Assembly: GCA_903907885.1 (NCBI GenBank)
Contig: CAIVPY010000048.1
Location: 1-5,114 of the forward strand
Direction: 5' to 3'
Origin: an uncultured Bacteroidota bacterium
GTDB taxonomy: Bacteria; Bacteroidota; Bacteroidia; UKL13-3
Length of the DNA: 5,114 bases
Below are positions 5,113 to 5,114 of this stretch, piece by piece (positions within the stretch are counted from its first letter, which is position 1; the number at the start of each line of letters is the position of its first letter). Below the pieces are notes generated by a model. It was not told the origin of the DNA, ran no database searches, and saw only the letters and a program-made list of their open reading frames with translations. The position numbers and the translations under genes are program-made.

Positions 5113-5114
5113 AC

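Overview
The window looks like a chromosomal segment of a member of the phylum Bacteroidota. Pointers are the glutamyl-tRNA synthetase with the extra segment after KLSKR typical of that phylum, signal peptides ending in a Gln-start mature protein or a V-A-S-C lipobox, A-rich rather than Shine-Dalgarno leaders for most genes, and a possible TAnnTTTG-type promoter. Genus or species cannot be told from this sequence.

Left half (1-3080, plus strand). Four tightly packed genes probably form one transcription unit: the 3' part of gltX (its 5' end lies outside the window), a stand-alone cobalamin-binding domain of the methylmalonyl-CoA mutase small-subunit type, a class I SAM-dependent methyltransferase starting with GTG, and a secreted probable outer-membrane beta-barrel protein. 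The first two are housekeeping/metabolic and well conserved. The last two are visibly more AT-rich and look like accessory additions to the operon.

Convergent gap (3081-3184). It holds a decayed copy of a palindromic element found intact elsewhere in the window, and a small GCAA-capped hairpin.

Right half (3185-5114, minus strand, AT-rich). A small lipoprotein with a probable lipocalin-like fold comes first. Next is a gene-free stretch (3557-4030) with a five-unit, indel-free 42-bp tandem array in which most units contain a small palindrome, and a separate 10-bp-stem hairpin. Then comes a single-pass membrane protein of unknown function. Last is an intact REP-associated tyrosine transposase (RAYT) flanked by two hairpins with the same 9-bp stem but different loops, arranged as an inverted pair.

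The most interesting items are the RAYT with its REP pair and decayed third copy, and the 42-bp array, which no gene in the window explains.
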